Part shown: one piece after another, positions 1-7,437 of the stretch
Position numbering within the stretch: the stretch's first letter is position 1
Layout of the letters: every line of letters begins with the position of its first letter
Origin: Oscillospiraceae bacterium
GTDB taxonomy: Bacteria > Bacillota > Clostridia > Oscillospirales > Acutalibacteraceae
NCBI GenBank assembly: GCA_031270605.1
Contig: JAISXG010000038.1
Span: forward strand, 1 to 43,032
Direction of reading: 5' to 3'
DNA: 43,032 nucleotides
Notes under the pieces: generated by a model
Database searches by the model: none
Told to the model about the DNA's origin: nothing
What the model saw: only the letters and a program-made list of their open reading frames with translations
Program-made: the position numbers and the translations under genes

Positions 1-507
1 TTCAAGGTATTTCGCAACGGCAAAGTGCTGCACGGTGCCGACATAGGTGCCGACATTTTTGCCCCTTAAATCGGCAATCGTTTCGACGCCGGAGCCCTTT
101 CTTGCCACAAGAACATATTCGTCGTCATAGAGGTAGTTCACCGCGAGGATTTTTGTGCCGTAGCCGCTGACGGCGCCTGTTACGGCAGGCAGATTGCCCA
201 TGCTTGAAAACTCGATTTGGCCCGCCGCAAACGCTTCGTTTTGCGCAACGCCGCTTGCCCATTCAGAAAGTTCAACGGTGATGTCATAACCCTCGAGGTC
301 GTCAAAATATCCGCCAAGCAGGCCTATTTTTTCGGCATAGTTGAAAATCGCGATGCCATATACGCTCATGTCCGCAAGGCGCAGATTGATTTTTTCTGTT
401 TCTGTTTTGTTTGCGGTCGTTGTTTCTTCTTCGCCTGTTGTTCCGCAGGCCGCGAAAAGACCGCTGATCAATATGAATGATAACAATAAGCTGATGACTT
501 TTTTCAT
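1..507 (-). CDS. ABC transporter substrate-binding lipoprotein, SsuA/TauA/NMT1 type (partial)
   Basis: The first 169 residues are present; the reading frame runs off the left edge without a stop. The N-terminus is a lipoprotein signal: MKK, a hydrophobic run, then LFAAC with the lipid-modified Cys near residue 21. A Thr/Glu-rich linker follows, then a periplasmic-binding fold with features of the sulfonate/taurine/nitrate family: early beta strand INLRLADMSVYG, then AAGQIEFSSMGNLPA, and VARKGSGVETIADLRGKNVG near residues 135-155. It would be anchored outside the membrane and deliver a sulfonate- or nitrate-like solute to an ABC permease encoded beyond the window. The ATG at 507 is preceded by AAGAGG. 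A leader peptide with two Cys codons lies upstream, which favours a sulfur source over nitrate; this is inference. Confidence 0.85.
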   Translation of the reverse strand, partial: MKKVISLLLSFILISGLFAACGTTGEEETTTANKTETEKINLRLADMSVYGIAIFNYAEKIGLLGGYFDDLEGYDITVELSEWASGVAQNEAFAAGQIEFSSMGNLPAVTGAVSGYGTKILAVNYLYDDEYVLVARKGSGVETIADLRGKNVGTYVGTVQHFAVAKYLE

Positions 508-682
508 GAGAAACCTCTTTCTCCCGCCATGTTGCGGGCAATGTGTTTTTATTTTTTTGCAGTCGTTGTTGTTCACCAACAGGCAAAGCAAAGGGACAGC
601 CCTTGAAAAGTTTTTGCATTCTGCCGCCGCTATTGTTTTGCAAAACCAATGGGGCGGGTGCATGCAGCGCTTTTTCAGCAGA

Positions 683-745
683 CTATCCCAAAATACACAT
701 GCACATACGGTGGAATATGAGGCTGTTAATGTCTTTGTCTATCAT
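683..745 (-). CDS. 20-residue Cys-containing leader peptide upstream of the ABC binding protein
   Basis: A short ORF reads MIDKDINSLIFHRMCMCILG then TAG. Its ATG (743-745) is preceded by a strong ribosome site, GGAGG at 756-760, with 10 nt spacing, and by a consensus promoter (803-831). The C-terminal half carries His-Arg-Met-Cys-Met-Cys, so two Cys codons sit just before the stop. Position, size and tandem Cys codons fit a cis-acting leader peptide in which ribosome stalling at Cys codons reports low cysteine to the sulfur-uptake gene that starts 175 nt further on. Cysteine-responsive leader ORFs of this logic are described in mycobacteria; function here is inferred. Between the peptide and the gene I see only weak stems (591-604 and the CCCGC/GCGGG pair near 525-540), so the downstream mechanism is open. 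Confidence 0.65.
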   Translation of the reverse strand: MIDKDINSLIFHRMCMCILG

Positions 746-802
746 GTAAAAAGGTCCTCCCTTCAATAAACATGTAATTCATATATGTATAGTATGTTAT
801 AT

Positions 803-831
803 ATCATATGCGTAGAACACTTCTTTGTCAA
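803..831 (-). promoter_or_regulatory. SigA-type promoter of the leader peptide/ABC binding-protein unit
   Basis: On the minus strand TTGACA (826-831) and TATGAT (803-808) are separated by exactly 17 nt. Transcription would start near 796 and run through the leader peptide into the binding-protein gene. Confidence 0.8.
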
Positions 832-876
832 GCCATTATAAAGAAATATTTTTTGTTATGTGTATATTTATACACA

Positions 877-929
877 ACAACAAATATTTGTAAATAATTG
901 TTGTAATTTTGTATAGTGTGTGTTATAAT
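877..929 (+). promoter_or_regulatory. Promoter of the small exported protein, with an overlapping inverted repeat
   Basis: TTGTAA (901-906), 17-nt spacer, TATAAT (924-929), about 48 nt before the TTG start at 977. An inverted repeat ACAACAA (877-883) / TTGTTGT (898-904) overlaps the -35 box and could be a repressor site. The promoter is divergent from the one at 803-831. Confidence 0.65.
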
Positions 930-976
930 TAAATCGCTTCACTGCACAACAAACTACATTTTTAGGAGTGGTTACT

Positions 977-1333
977 TTGAAAAACAAAAAACGCATTTCC
1001 ATTATCATGGCATTTGTGGTTGCTCTTTCCATGCTTGGCATTATGGGCGCAGCCTGCTCCGTACCGACCACTGAAGAAATCAATGCGGTCACAACCGCTA
1101 ACGTCTTCGAAGCCATAAAGAACACCTATAAGGATGTCACCGGCAGTGACCTTCCTCCCGCAGTTGCAGACAAACTGAACGACGATCTTTGGAACAAGCT
1201 TGCCGACGGAACCGGCTACATGGATTATGCTCCCTATGCGAGTGAGCTGATTCTGGAATACACCGGCGTGGAGATCCCCCCCCAGACATTGGCAATTGCT
1301 ATTAAAGCAGTTGTTTTAGTCGCTGGTATTTAA
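977..1333 (+). CDS. Small exported protein of unknown function
   Basis: About 118 residues. I chose the TTG at 977 because AGGAG (964-968) lies 8 nt before it; the in-frame GTG at 968 overlaps that ribosome site. The N-terminus is a signal peptide: KNKKR, a hydrophobic stretch of about 18 residues, then GAACS near residue 27. The Cys could be lipidated, although the residue at -3 is not the usual Leu, so signal peptidase I cleavage is also possible. The mature part is about 90 residues, rich in Ala, Asp and Leu, with no domain I recognise; its C-terminus is hydrophobic (IAIKAVVLVAGI) and may be a second membrane contact. It has its own promoter and a terminator, so it is monocistronic. Confidence 0.7.
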   Translation: MKNKKRISIIMAFVVALSMLGIMGAACSVPTTEEINAVTTANVFEAIKNTYKDVTGSDLPPAVADKLNDDLWNKLADGTGYMDYAPYASELILEYTGVEIPPQTLAIAIKAVVLVAGI

Positions 1334-1393
1334 CCGGTTTTTTTGCCATCCAAGCAGTGAAGCAAACGGATAAATCCTTGTTCTTGCGGAGAT

Positions 1394-1440
1394 GATAACC
1401 GTTCAAGCCGCCTGGCACTGGGCGGTTATCTTCTTTTTCT
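1394..1440 (+). terminator. Intrinsic terminator after the small exported protein
   Basis: Arms GATAACCG (1394-1401) and CGGTTATC (1423-1430) enclose a smaller GC-rich stem and are followed by the T-rich tract TTCTTTTTCT. Confidence 0.8.
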
Positions 1441-1528
1441 CGTGATTTATAGTAAATTTAATTATTAATTATTTGACTATATTAATTATATAAAAAGCAT
1501 TCCTATCATACAGAGGGAGGATATTTTT

Positions 1529-2302
1529 ATGTATCCCTATCTTGAAGTGTTCGGCCGGGCCATCCCAATGTATTATTTATCTGCGATTGTCGGCCTGGTT
1601 TTTGCAATGGGGCTTGCGTTGTTCCGCCGTCGCGCCGAGCGTTTCCATACCGGCACTGAGGATATTGTTCTCATGGTCTTGCTGGCTGTGATCGGGGCGT
1701 TGCTTGGTTCGAAAGTGTTTCAGTTGGTCGGTGTTATCATACGGGACGGGCAGACTGTGGGCTTTTGGACGCTGGAACACTGGAAAAGTCTGATACCGGG
1801 TGTCGGTGTTTTTTATGGAGGACTCATCGGCGGCTTTATCGCTGTGCTGATTTATATTCGCAAAAACAAATTGGATTTTTGGGAGATTGCGGACATTCTG
1901 GTGCCGTGTGTCTTGCTGTTTTGCACCTTTGGGCGGCTCGGCTGTTTTTTTGCGGGCTGTTGCTATGGCCGCGCGGCCGATTGGGGTATCATGCCGCGGC
2001 ATGGTGTCGAACCGTTGATACCCGTTCAGCTGTTTGAAGCCGGGTTTACGTTTTTAACTATGGCGGCCATGCTTATTTTTCGCCCGGAGCGCAAGCGGCC
2101 GGGGGTATTGCTGCCGCTTTATATCCTGATTTATGCGGTGGGGCGCTTTATTCTTGAGTTTTTCCGGGGGGATATGCAGCGGGGTGTGTATCTGCTTTCC
2201 ACGTCCCAATGGATTTCGCTTTTGATGATACCGGCAGGGATTTTTCTGCTGGTCCTGAGAAACAGGGCGCTGTCGAAGGGCCAACGTGACAGTTCTTTAT
2301 AA
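1529..2302 (+). CDS. lgt: Prolipoprotein diacylglyceryl transferase
   Basis: 257-residue polytopic membrane enzyme that transfers diacylglycerol from phosphatidylglycerol to the lipobox Cys of prolipoproteins. The Lgt signature GRLGCFFAGCCYG lies near residues 134-146, preceded by a GVFYGGLIGG segment (the usual HGG region, with Tyr where many family members have His). RFILEFFRGDMQRG near residue 205 matches the conserved Arg/Glu motif of the last part of the enzyme. About seven hydrophobic segments are visible. The ATG at 1529 has GGGAGG 8 nt upstream. It stands alone between a terminator and the araA region. A second lgt elsewhere in the genome is possible, so this may be a paralogue; the family call is firm. 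The binding protein at 1-507 and the protein at 15714 are potential substrates. Confidence 0.92.
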   Translation: MYPYLEVFGRAIPMYYLSAIVGLVFAMGLALFRRRAERFHTGTEDIVLMVLLAVIGALLGSKVFQLVGVIIRDGQTVGFWTLEHWKSLIPGVGVFYGGLIGGFIAVLIYIRKNKLDFWEIADILVPCVLLFCTFGRLGCFFAGCCYGRAADWGIMPRHGVEPLIPVQLFEAGFTFLTMAAMLIFRPERKRPGVLLPLYILIYAVGRFILEFFRGDMQRGVYLLSTSQWISLLMIPAGIFLLVLRNRALSKGQRDSSL

Positions 2303-2354
2303 ATTAATTAGCCGAATACAATAAGCCACTTTTTTTGATTGACAGAAAAATAAA

Positions 2355-2396
2355 CCGTGCGGGCATTCACCAATTCTCAGGTGAACGCCCGCACGG
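2355..2396 (-). terminator. Strong hairpin, probable terminator of araA
   Basis: A 17-bp stem with one mismatch (2355-2371 with 2380-2396, 8-nt loop). On the minus strand it is followed by TTTATTTTTC, a U-rich tract. It lies about 125 bp beyond the araA stop, with a repeat-like sequence between. It could also end lgt transcripts from the other side. Confidence 0.7.
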
Positions 2397-2441
2397 CGTT
2401 ATTTTGGTTATATTTTGTGCGTAGGTTCGCGTTTGTGAGTT

Positions 2442-2521
2442 CTATAGTCGAACCGATTGAAAAGGCGATACAGGATTTGCGAGGATTTTTTGAGCCGCAA
2501 GGCGGACAATGCAGCGTCTGC
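2442..2521 (-). repeat. Divergent half-copy of the TATAGTC repeat family
   Basis: The plus strand starts TATAGTCGA, then TTGAAAA, GGATTTGCGAGGATTTTTT and GCAAGGCG. The same blocks in the same order make up the right arm of the palindromic element at 24816-24975 read on the minus strand. It ends directly at the araA stop codon and separates araA from its terminator. Confidence 0.55.
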
Positions 2522-4000
2522 TTATTGAAACTTATAGGCAATATCGTTCCAGAGCAGCTCCTTTTCAAGCTCTGTTATGCTTGTGTGCGCACCGATGTGC
2601 ACAAACTCAAGCCCCGTCATGCGGGCAAAGTCGCGCATGTGTTCGGCAGTGAGCGCATGGGTGAACACCGTGTGGTGCGCGCCGCCAGAGAGCAGCCACG
2701 CCTGCGCCGAAACACTCAAAGAGGGGAGGGGCCTCCACATGATGTGCGCAGTGGGGAGATTCGGCATTGCGTGGGGCGGAGCCACGGCCTCGACATCGCA
2801 TGCGATCATGCGCATGCGACCGCCCATGTCCACCAGCGAAACGGCAACCGCGGGGCCTTCACCGCCGTGAAACACCAGCCGCGCGGGCGCGTTTTTGCCG
2901 CCGATGCCCAACGCATGCACCTCAACCGACGGCGTTTCTGCCGCCAGAGAGGGGCACACTTCAAGCATATGCGACCCGAGCACCAGTTCGTTGCCCTTTT
3001 CTAAATGATAGGTATAATCCTCCATGAAAGAGGTCCCGCCCGGCAGGCCCTCGGCCATGACCTTCATGACCCGGGTGAGCGCCGCGGTTTTCCAGTCGCC
3101 TTCGGCGCCAAAGCCGAAGCCATCCGCCATTAACTGCTGCGAGGCGAGGCCAGGCAACTGTTCAAGGCCGTGCAGGTCTTCAAAATTTGTGGTATAAGCG
3201 GTCAACCCGCCCTGCTCAAGGAACCGGCGAATACCAAGCTCAAGCCGCGCCTGATAGCGCACATGGTCAAGCCTGTCTGTGGCAAGAAGATAGTTTTCGT
3301 CATATTGTTTGAGCTTTTCTGCAATCTCGTCGTCCGGCATGGCGTGAACTATCGCGGCAAGGTCGCCGATACCGTAATAATTGACAGACCAGCCAAAGCG
3401 AAGCTGCGCCTCGATTTTGTCACCCTCTGTGACTGCGACCTCCCGCATGTTGTCGCCAAACCGGGCGACCTTGAGGGTTTTGCCAACGGCCACACCCACC
3501 GCGCAGCGCTGCCACTGGGCGATTTGCCGCCGGACTTCGGTGTCTTCATAATAGCCCGCAACGATTTTTCGCGGCAGGCGCAACCGTGCCCCGATGAAGC
3601 CGTGCTCGCGGTCGCCGTGGGCGGACTGGTTAAGGTTCATAAAGTCCATGTCGATGCCGCCCCACGGAATCTCCCGGTTGTGCTGTGTGTGAAAATGCAG
3701 CAGCGGCTTTTGCAGGCGGCTCAGGCCGGCGATCCACATTTTTGACGGGCTGAAGGTGTGCATCCATGTGATGATACCGGCGCAGCTGTCGTCATAATCG
3801 GCATCCTTGCAAGCCTTTGTGATCGCTTCGGGTGTCGTGACCGCGGGCATTGCAATGATTTGGCAGGGGAGCTCGCGCGAACGGTTGAGTGCGTCCGCGA
3901 TATCGGCCGCGTTGGCGTTGACCTGACGGATAGCCTCTTCGCCATAGAGATTTTGGCTGCCTGTGATGAGCCAAAAGTTATATTGTTTTAAAACAGACAT
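2522..4000 (-). CDS. araA: L-arabinose isomerase
   Basis: 492 residues, the usual family length. Catalyses L-arabinose to L-ribulose in the cytoplasm, with Mn2+. The N-terminus FWLITGSQNLYGEE is the family hallmark. The metal and catalytic residues are visible: Glu in GFGAEGDWKTAAL (about residue 299), Glu in FMEDYTYH (about 327), His in GSHMLEVCPS (about 343) and His in GGAHHTVFTH (about 442). I start at the ATG at 4000 (MSVLKQYN), which has AAAGGA 9 nt upstream; an in-frame ATG at 4018 overlaps that ribosome site. A promoter (4036-4064) serves the gene. No araB, araD or araR is adjacent; the neighbouring beta-helix glycosidase-like gene may supply arabinose-bearing pectic material, which is inference. 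Confidence 0.97.
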   Translation of the reverse strand: MSVLKQYNFWLITGSQNLYGEEAIRQVNANAADIADALNRSRELPCQIIAMPAVTTPEAITKACKDADYDDSCAGIITWMHTFSPSKMWIAGLSRLQKPLLHFHTQHNREIPWGGIDMDFMNLNQSAHGDREHGFIGARLRLPRKIVAGYYEDTEVRRQIAQWQRCAVGVAVGKTLKVARFGDNMREVAVTEGDKIEAQLRFGWSVNYYGIGDLAAIVHAMPDDEIAEKLKQYDENYLLATDRLDHVRYQARLELGIRRFLEQGGLTAYTTNFEDLHGLEQLPGLASQQLMADGFGFGAEGDWKTAALTRVMKVMAEGLPGGTSFMEDYTYHLEKGNELVLGSHMLEVCPSLAAETPSVEVHALGIGGKNAPARLVFHGGEGPAVAVSLVDMGGRMRMIACDVEAVAPPHAMPNLPTAHIMWRPLPSLSVSAQAWLLSGGAHHTVFTHALTAEHMRDFARMTGLEFVHIGAHTSITELEKELLWNDIAYKFQ

Positions 4001-4035
4001 TATGACGGTTCCTTTCATTACATATATTGATATAA

Positions 4036-4064
4036 ATAATAAACTGATTGCGTTTTTGTGTCAA
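4036..4064 (-). promoter_or_regulatory. SigA-type promoter of araA
   Basis: Minus strand TTGACA (4059-4064), 17-nt spacer, TATTAT (4036-4041), about 36 nt before the ATG. I see no obvious catabolite-repression palindrome next to it. Confidence 0.75.
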
Positions 4065-4131
4065 TCTCTTTGTGATGATTGCAGCATGCAGAAGCTGAAC
4101 AAGCCTAAATATTGATAGAATACATAAAAAA

Positions 4132-4167
4132 ATAGCGGCGAGCTTTATGAAGCGCTTGCCGCTGTTT
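4132..4167 (-). terminator. Terminator of the GH28-like gene
   Basis: AGCGGC and GCCGCT arms around an imperfect inner stem, flanked by an A-run on the left and a T-run on the right of the plus strand, so it can work in both directions. It directly follows the stop at 4170. Confidence 0.75.
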
Positions 4168-4169
4168 TT

Positions 4170-5270
4170 TCAGGTTTCGCTTGCAATTAAGGTTTTCACC
4201 GTGCCGTTATTCACAAGCAGCGGGGGCGGGGCGCAGGCCGTGAAGGTTTGCACTGCGTTTTGAATGCGCAGGCGGTCGATCGCCACGTCCTCATCAATTT
4301 GGATCGTGGGCGCTGCTGTCACCGTTTCTTCGAGGCGGTGGATGTTTGAGAGGCTGATTGTACCGCAGGAAATACCTTTTGCGAACCAAATGATCGGGCG
4401 CTCGCCGCCGTTTGCCGCCGCTTTTGATGCAAACACGCCGTCCACCAGAATGTTGTCAAACCAAATTGGCTCGCCCGGGTGCACATTGTGGTGCGTGAAC
4501 GAAACGCCATAATAACGATAGGTGCCAAACACATTGCGCACGGCAATATTTTTCATCGCGCTCCCGCACGAAAGCAGGCGGACGGCTGTGTAGCCGTTGT
4601 CTGAAAACAGGCCGTCGATCACAACATTTTCAATGTTGCCGCGGGTGATTTCGCTTGCATAGACATCGTCGCAATTCAGCGCGACCAGGTCGTCGTTCGT
4701 CGCGCCCTTGATATCGATGATCCTACCGTTGCGCGCCGTGCCCTGCACATGCACGCCGTCCATGTTCGGGCGTAGCATATTATAGTCAAAGGTAATGTGC
4801 TTAACGGTAAAACGGTCAATGTTTGAGATCAGCATGGCATAGCTTTCGGGGTTGCGAATGGTCAGGTCATGGATGTGCAAATCCTCAACGCCCACAAAGC
4901 GCATAAAAATACCGTAATAATAATCCTCTTCATATTGCGTGAGCGCAAAGCGGGATTCGCGGCTTCTGCGCACCTGGTTTTGGTTGTTGCCGTCCCAGAT
5001 GCCGCCGTGAATTTCAATGTTCTTGTTTGTGCCGCGCCGGGGGAGCGCGTCATTTTCTATGATTGCACAATTCGCGCCGTCGGCAAGATGCATAACCGCG
5101 CCGCTTGCAAGGCACAAACAGGTATTGTCATGCACCTGTAACGGGCGGGAAATCAAATAGGTTCCGTTCGGAATCATAATGCTGCGGTCAGAGGCATCCA
5201 AAAGCGCCTGAAACGCCGAAGTGTCATCATGAAGCCCGTCGCCATAAAGCCTGCTGTATAGATGATCCAT
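4170..5270 (-). CDS. Right-handed beta-helix protein, glycoside hydrolase family 28-like
   Basis: 366 residues with no signal peptide, so probably cytoplasmic. The N-terminus (YGDGLHDDTSAFQALLD, then IMIPNGTYLISRPLQV) is the classic opening of pectate-lyase-superfamily and polygalacturonase beta-helices. In the middle, NMDGVHVQG near residue 168 and NDDLVALNCDD near residue 190 correspond to the NTDG and DD motifs that carry the catalytic aspartates of GH28. The usual GHG and RIK motifs are not evident, so activity may differ from polygalacturonase. The ATG at 5270 has AAAGGAG 6 nt upstream. Its own terminator follows, so araA, further on, is a separate unit. It probably trims pectic or other polyuronide fragments; the substrate is unproven. 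Confidence 0.75.
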   Translation of the reverse strand: MDHLYSRLYGDGLHDDTSAFQALLDASDRSIMIPNGTYLISRPLQVHDNTCLCLASGAVMHLADGANCAIIENDALPRRGTNKNIEIHGGIWDGNNQNQVRRSRESRFALTQYEEDYYYGIFMRFVGVEDLHIHDLTIRNPESYAMLISNIDRFTVKHITFDYNMLRPNMDGVHVQGTARNGRIIDIKGATNDDLVALNCDDVYASEITRGNIENVVIDGLFSDNGYTAVRLLSCGSAMKNIAVRNVFGTYRYYGVSFTHHNVHPGEPIWFDNILVDGVFASKAAANGGERPIIWFAKGISCGTISLSNIHRLEETVTAAPTIQIDEDVAIDRLRIQNAVQTFTACAPPPLLVNNGTVKTLIASET

Positions 5271-5391
5271 AATCTTCTCCTTTCAGCCGGGGTATCGTTG
5301 AATTCTTTCCATGTTCGTGCAATTAATACGAATCCCTCATAAAAAGCTTGCTAAATCCATCTCTTGTCAACACTCTCTACTATTAGATTTT

Positions 5392-5420
5392 ATTCTAACA
5401 TTACTTCCTGAAAAATGCAA
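5392..5420 (-). promoter_or_regulatory. Possible promoter of the GH28-like gene
   Basis: Minus strand TTGCAT (5415-5420), 17-nt spacer, TAGAAT (5392-5397), leaving a leader of about 115 nt. A perfect TTGACA also occurs at 5365-5370 but lacks a well-spaced -10. The rest of 5271-5606 is AT-rich; it includes the palindrome GAGTTGCAACTC near 5450 and nothing else I can assign. Confidence 0.4.
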
Positions 5421-5606
5421 TGTCCTTTCGGAAAAGCTTAATAAAATGAGTTGCAACTCAGTTGCAAAAAGCAAACGGCTTCTGAATCAACAGAATATCA
5501 TAATAGTATGAAAAGAGATTGAATGTTTTCTAATATAATATACTAATTAAATATTAATCACACAAAAAAACAGAGGGCATATCCTATAATTAGGAGGTGA
5601 GTCGAC

Positions 5607-6434
5607 ATGTCGATGCCCCAGTTTCCGTCACCGAATCCGGACATGACAAGCGAGCAGGCCTTAAATATGATCTTGTCTTCCATTGCGCTTGAGGAGTTGG
5701 CGTTAAGCCACATCATCAATGCCGAGGGGGAAAAAATCCAGTATGTTCTGGCGAACTCGGTGAACGGAAATTGCCCCGCAAGCACCTCTGATATATTAGC
5801 GGTAAATAAAAGCGTAACCGGCCTTTTGGAAATGGTGATGCAAAATCAGCTTTTGTTAAAAAATAAGATGGAAAAGGTGTTAGAGTTTCTTCCTGCGCCC
5901 CCGCGGCCCGACCCTCCGCCAACTCCGCCTTGCCCTCCACCAGCTCCGCCTTGCCCTCCACCAGCTCCGCCTTGTCCTCCGCCAGCTCCGCCTTGCCCGC
6001 GCCCGATTATCCCTGCCGCTTCTTTGCCAAAATTGACCTCATGTTTTGAAGCGATGCCCGGCTGCTATGACAGGGATTGCCCATTGTTATGGAAAGAAGA
6101 TTGCAGTTATGAGCGCTTAGCCGTCAACGCAAGCAGCTGTGATGTCATACGGCTTCCGCGCACAGGCCGCTTTTGGGTTGAGCTTGCCGTGGAATTTCGC
6201 ATGTGTCACCAGACAAAAGAGATTGTGGCGATGGAGTTTTTAATAGAAAGCCATGAAAAGCAGCCTGTTTCAAAACTGTTTTATCTTGTTATTCCCGCCT
6301 GCGGAGCCGTTCTTTCAGGCAGCGCGGTTATTCAGATGCCCTGTTCCTGCAGCCCCTGCTATGGGTCTTTGAGACTTCGCTCACCGGAGAGTATGCAGGT
6401 GAAGCAGGGCTACATCTCCTTTACACCCGCTTAA
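5607..6434 (+). CDS. Proline/cysteine-repeat protein with the shared spore-surface-type N-domain
   Basis: 275 residues. Residues 1-90 form a helical domain shared with the next two proteins: SMPQFPSPNPD, then [20 protein letters not shown] and EKIQYVL. A low-complexity segment near residues 97-132 repeats the heptad PPCPPPA about four times, encoded by a 21-bp tandem repeat at about 5925-6000. The C-terminal 140 residues are Cys-rich (CFEAMPGCYDRDC, CSCSPC) with beta-like character. There is no signal peptide or membrane segment, as is usual for spore-coat and exosporium proteins assembled from the mother cell. The ATG has AGGAGGTGA upstream. The Cys residues could cross-link. The role is inferred from the collagen-like neighbours. 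Confidence 0.75.
   Translation: MSMPQFPSPNPDMTSEQALNMILSSIALEELALSHIINAEGEKIQYVLANSVNGNCPASTSDILAVNKSVTGLLEMVMQNQLLLKNKMEKVLEFLPAPPRPDPPPTPPCPPPAPPCPPPAPPCPPPAPPCPRPIIPAASLPKLTSCFEAMPGCYDRDCPLLWKEDCSYERLAVNASSCDVIRLPRTGRFWVELAVEFRMCHQTKEIVAMEFLIESHEKQPVSKLFYLVIPACGAVLSGSAVIQMPCSCSPCYGSLRLRSPESMQVKQGYISFTPA
5925..6000 (+). repeat. 21-bp tandem repeat encoding PPCPPPA
   Basis: About three and a half units of 21 bp; the first two are identical and the third differs at two positions. In-frame slippage would add or remove seven residues without breaking the gene. Confidence 0.8.
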
Positions 6435-6521
6435 AGTATTGTTTAACAATCAAATCCCGTGCAGAATGGCAGACGATTCGGCTGTTCCCGCACAAATCAT
6501 ATGAAAGGAAAGATGATATCT

Positions 6522-7427
6522 TTGTCCATCCCATCATTTCCAGATAATCCGAACGTCACAAGAGATGACGTAGTAAATCAAATACTCTCTTCTATTGCTA
6601 TGGAAGAGCTTGGCCTGAGCCACATAATCAACGCCGAGGGAGAAAAACTCCAATATGTTCTTGGAACGCTCCCCGGGCTGACCGGCCCCACCGCAACGAT
6701 TGAAGATGTGTTAAACGCGAACGAGAGCGTGCAGTCCATGCTTGAGAGCGCTTCATACAATCAGTTGTTTTTAAAATCAAAAATGCAGGCGGCCCTTGCT
6801 TCGTCTGAAATGACGGGCGACACCGGCCCGACCGGCCCCATAGGCCCCGCGGGTGACCCCGGCGGCCCAACCGGCCCGACAGGACCGACAGGCCCCACAG
6901 GTCCCATCGGTCCGGCGGGAGCACAAGGTGACGTTGGCGACACGGGCCCGACTGGCCCCACCGGTCCTTCGGGCACAGTCGGCGCATTGGGCGCGACAGG
7001 CCCCACAGGCTCCACGGGCGCAAACACCACGGGAACCTCAGCCTTTGCTTATGCCACGGCAAGCGCGCTCACCGCCACACTGACAGGCGCACCTGTCCCT
7101 TTGGCGGCAGGGCAGATACTGCCCACAGGAATTACCGTAGACGGAACAAACTCCCTTTTCACCGTCGCTGCGGCAGGGCTCTACCGCATTTCCTATGCGG
7201 TGAATACGACCGCGGCACTTGCGCTGACTACGCGCATTGCCATCAACGGAACGGCAAACACCGCCTCCACTGTTGCCCCGCTTCTCAGTCTTTCAAATTA
7301 TTCTAATGAGATATTGGCAAACCTGTCGGCAAACAGCACCGTGCAGCTGCAGCTTGTGGGCGCTTCCATCAACCTGACTTTAGTAACAGGCGCAGGCGCC
7401 ACGCTGATGATTCAGCGTTTGAGCTAG
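6522..7427 (+). CDS. Collagen-like (Gly-Pro-Thr) protein with BclA-type C-terminal domain
   Basis: About 301 residues from a TTG at 6522. This start aligns with the N-termini of both neighbours (SIPSFPDNP against SMPQFPSPNP), and AAAGGA at 6504-6509 is 12 nt upstream; ATG codons at 6501 and 6513 are possible but poorly spaced. Residues 1-90 are the shared helical domain with [20 protein letters not shown]. About 70 residues of GXX triplets follow (about 99-168), mostly GPT, as in Bacillus BclA. The C-terminal 125 residues are a beta-rich TNF/C1q-like head ([20 protein letters not shown], final LMIQRLS). This layout fits a trimeric filament on the spore surface. It sits in a three-gene tandem array. 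Confidence 0.85.
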   Translation: MSIPSFPDNPNVTRDDVVNQILSSIAMEELGLSHIINAEGEKLQYVLGTLPGLTGPTATIEDVLNANESVQSMLESASYNQLFLKSKMQAALASSEMTGDTGPTGPIGPAGDPGGPTGPTGPTGPTGPIGPAGAQGDVGDTGPTGPTGPSGTVGALGATGPTGSTGANTTGTSAFAYATASALTATLTGAPVPLAAGQILPTGITVDGTNSLFTVAAAGLYRISYAVNTTAALALTTRIAINGTANTASTVAPLLSLSNYSNEILANLSANSTVQLQLVGASINLTLVTGAGATLMIQRLS

Positions 7428-7437
7428 GAGGGTTTGT

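Noticed and set aside
508-682. Classical intrinsic terminator between the Cys leader peptide and the binding protein
   Set aside because: Only weak stems (591-604, and CCCGC/GCGGG near 525-540) and no stem followed by a clean U-run, so an attenuator terminator cannot be drawn with confidence.
2357-3004. 215-codon plus-strand frame over the araA 3' end
   Set aside because: It begins in the araA terminator hairpin and runs antisense to araA, which is certain from its active-site motifs.
5311-5511. 66-codon frame in the gap before the collagen-like array
   Set aside because: No ribosome site; overlaps the likely promoter of the GH28-like gene; composition is that of random AT-rich DNA.
5560-5587. 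Possible SigK promoter (AC, 16 nt, CATATCCTA) before the collagen-like genes
   Set aside because: Spacing and sequence fit, but the start of RNA would fall within the ribosome site at 5590-5598, leaving almost no leader. Kept only as a note.
5925-6000. CRISPR-like short repeats
   Set aside because: The units are directly adjacent, in frame and encode protein, with no unique spacers. No cas genes in the window.
6761-7030. Antisense GPVGPVGPV frame opposite the collagen repeat
   Set aside because: A palindromic consequence of GGNCCN codons: the complement of Gly-Pro repeats also reads Gly-Pro. Not a gene.
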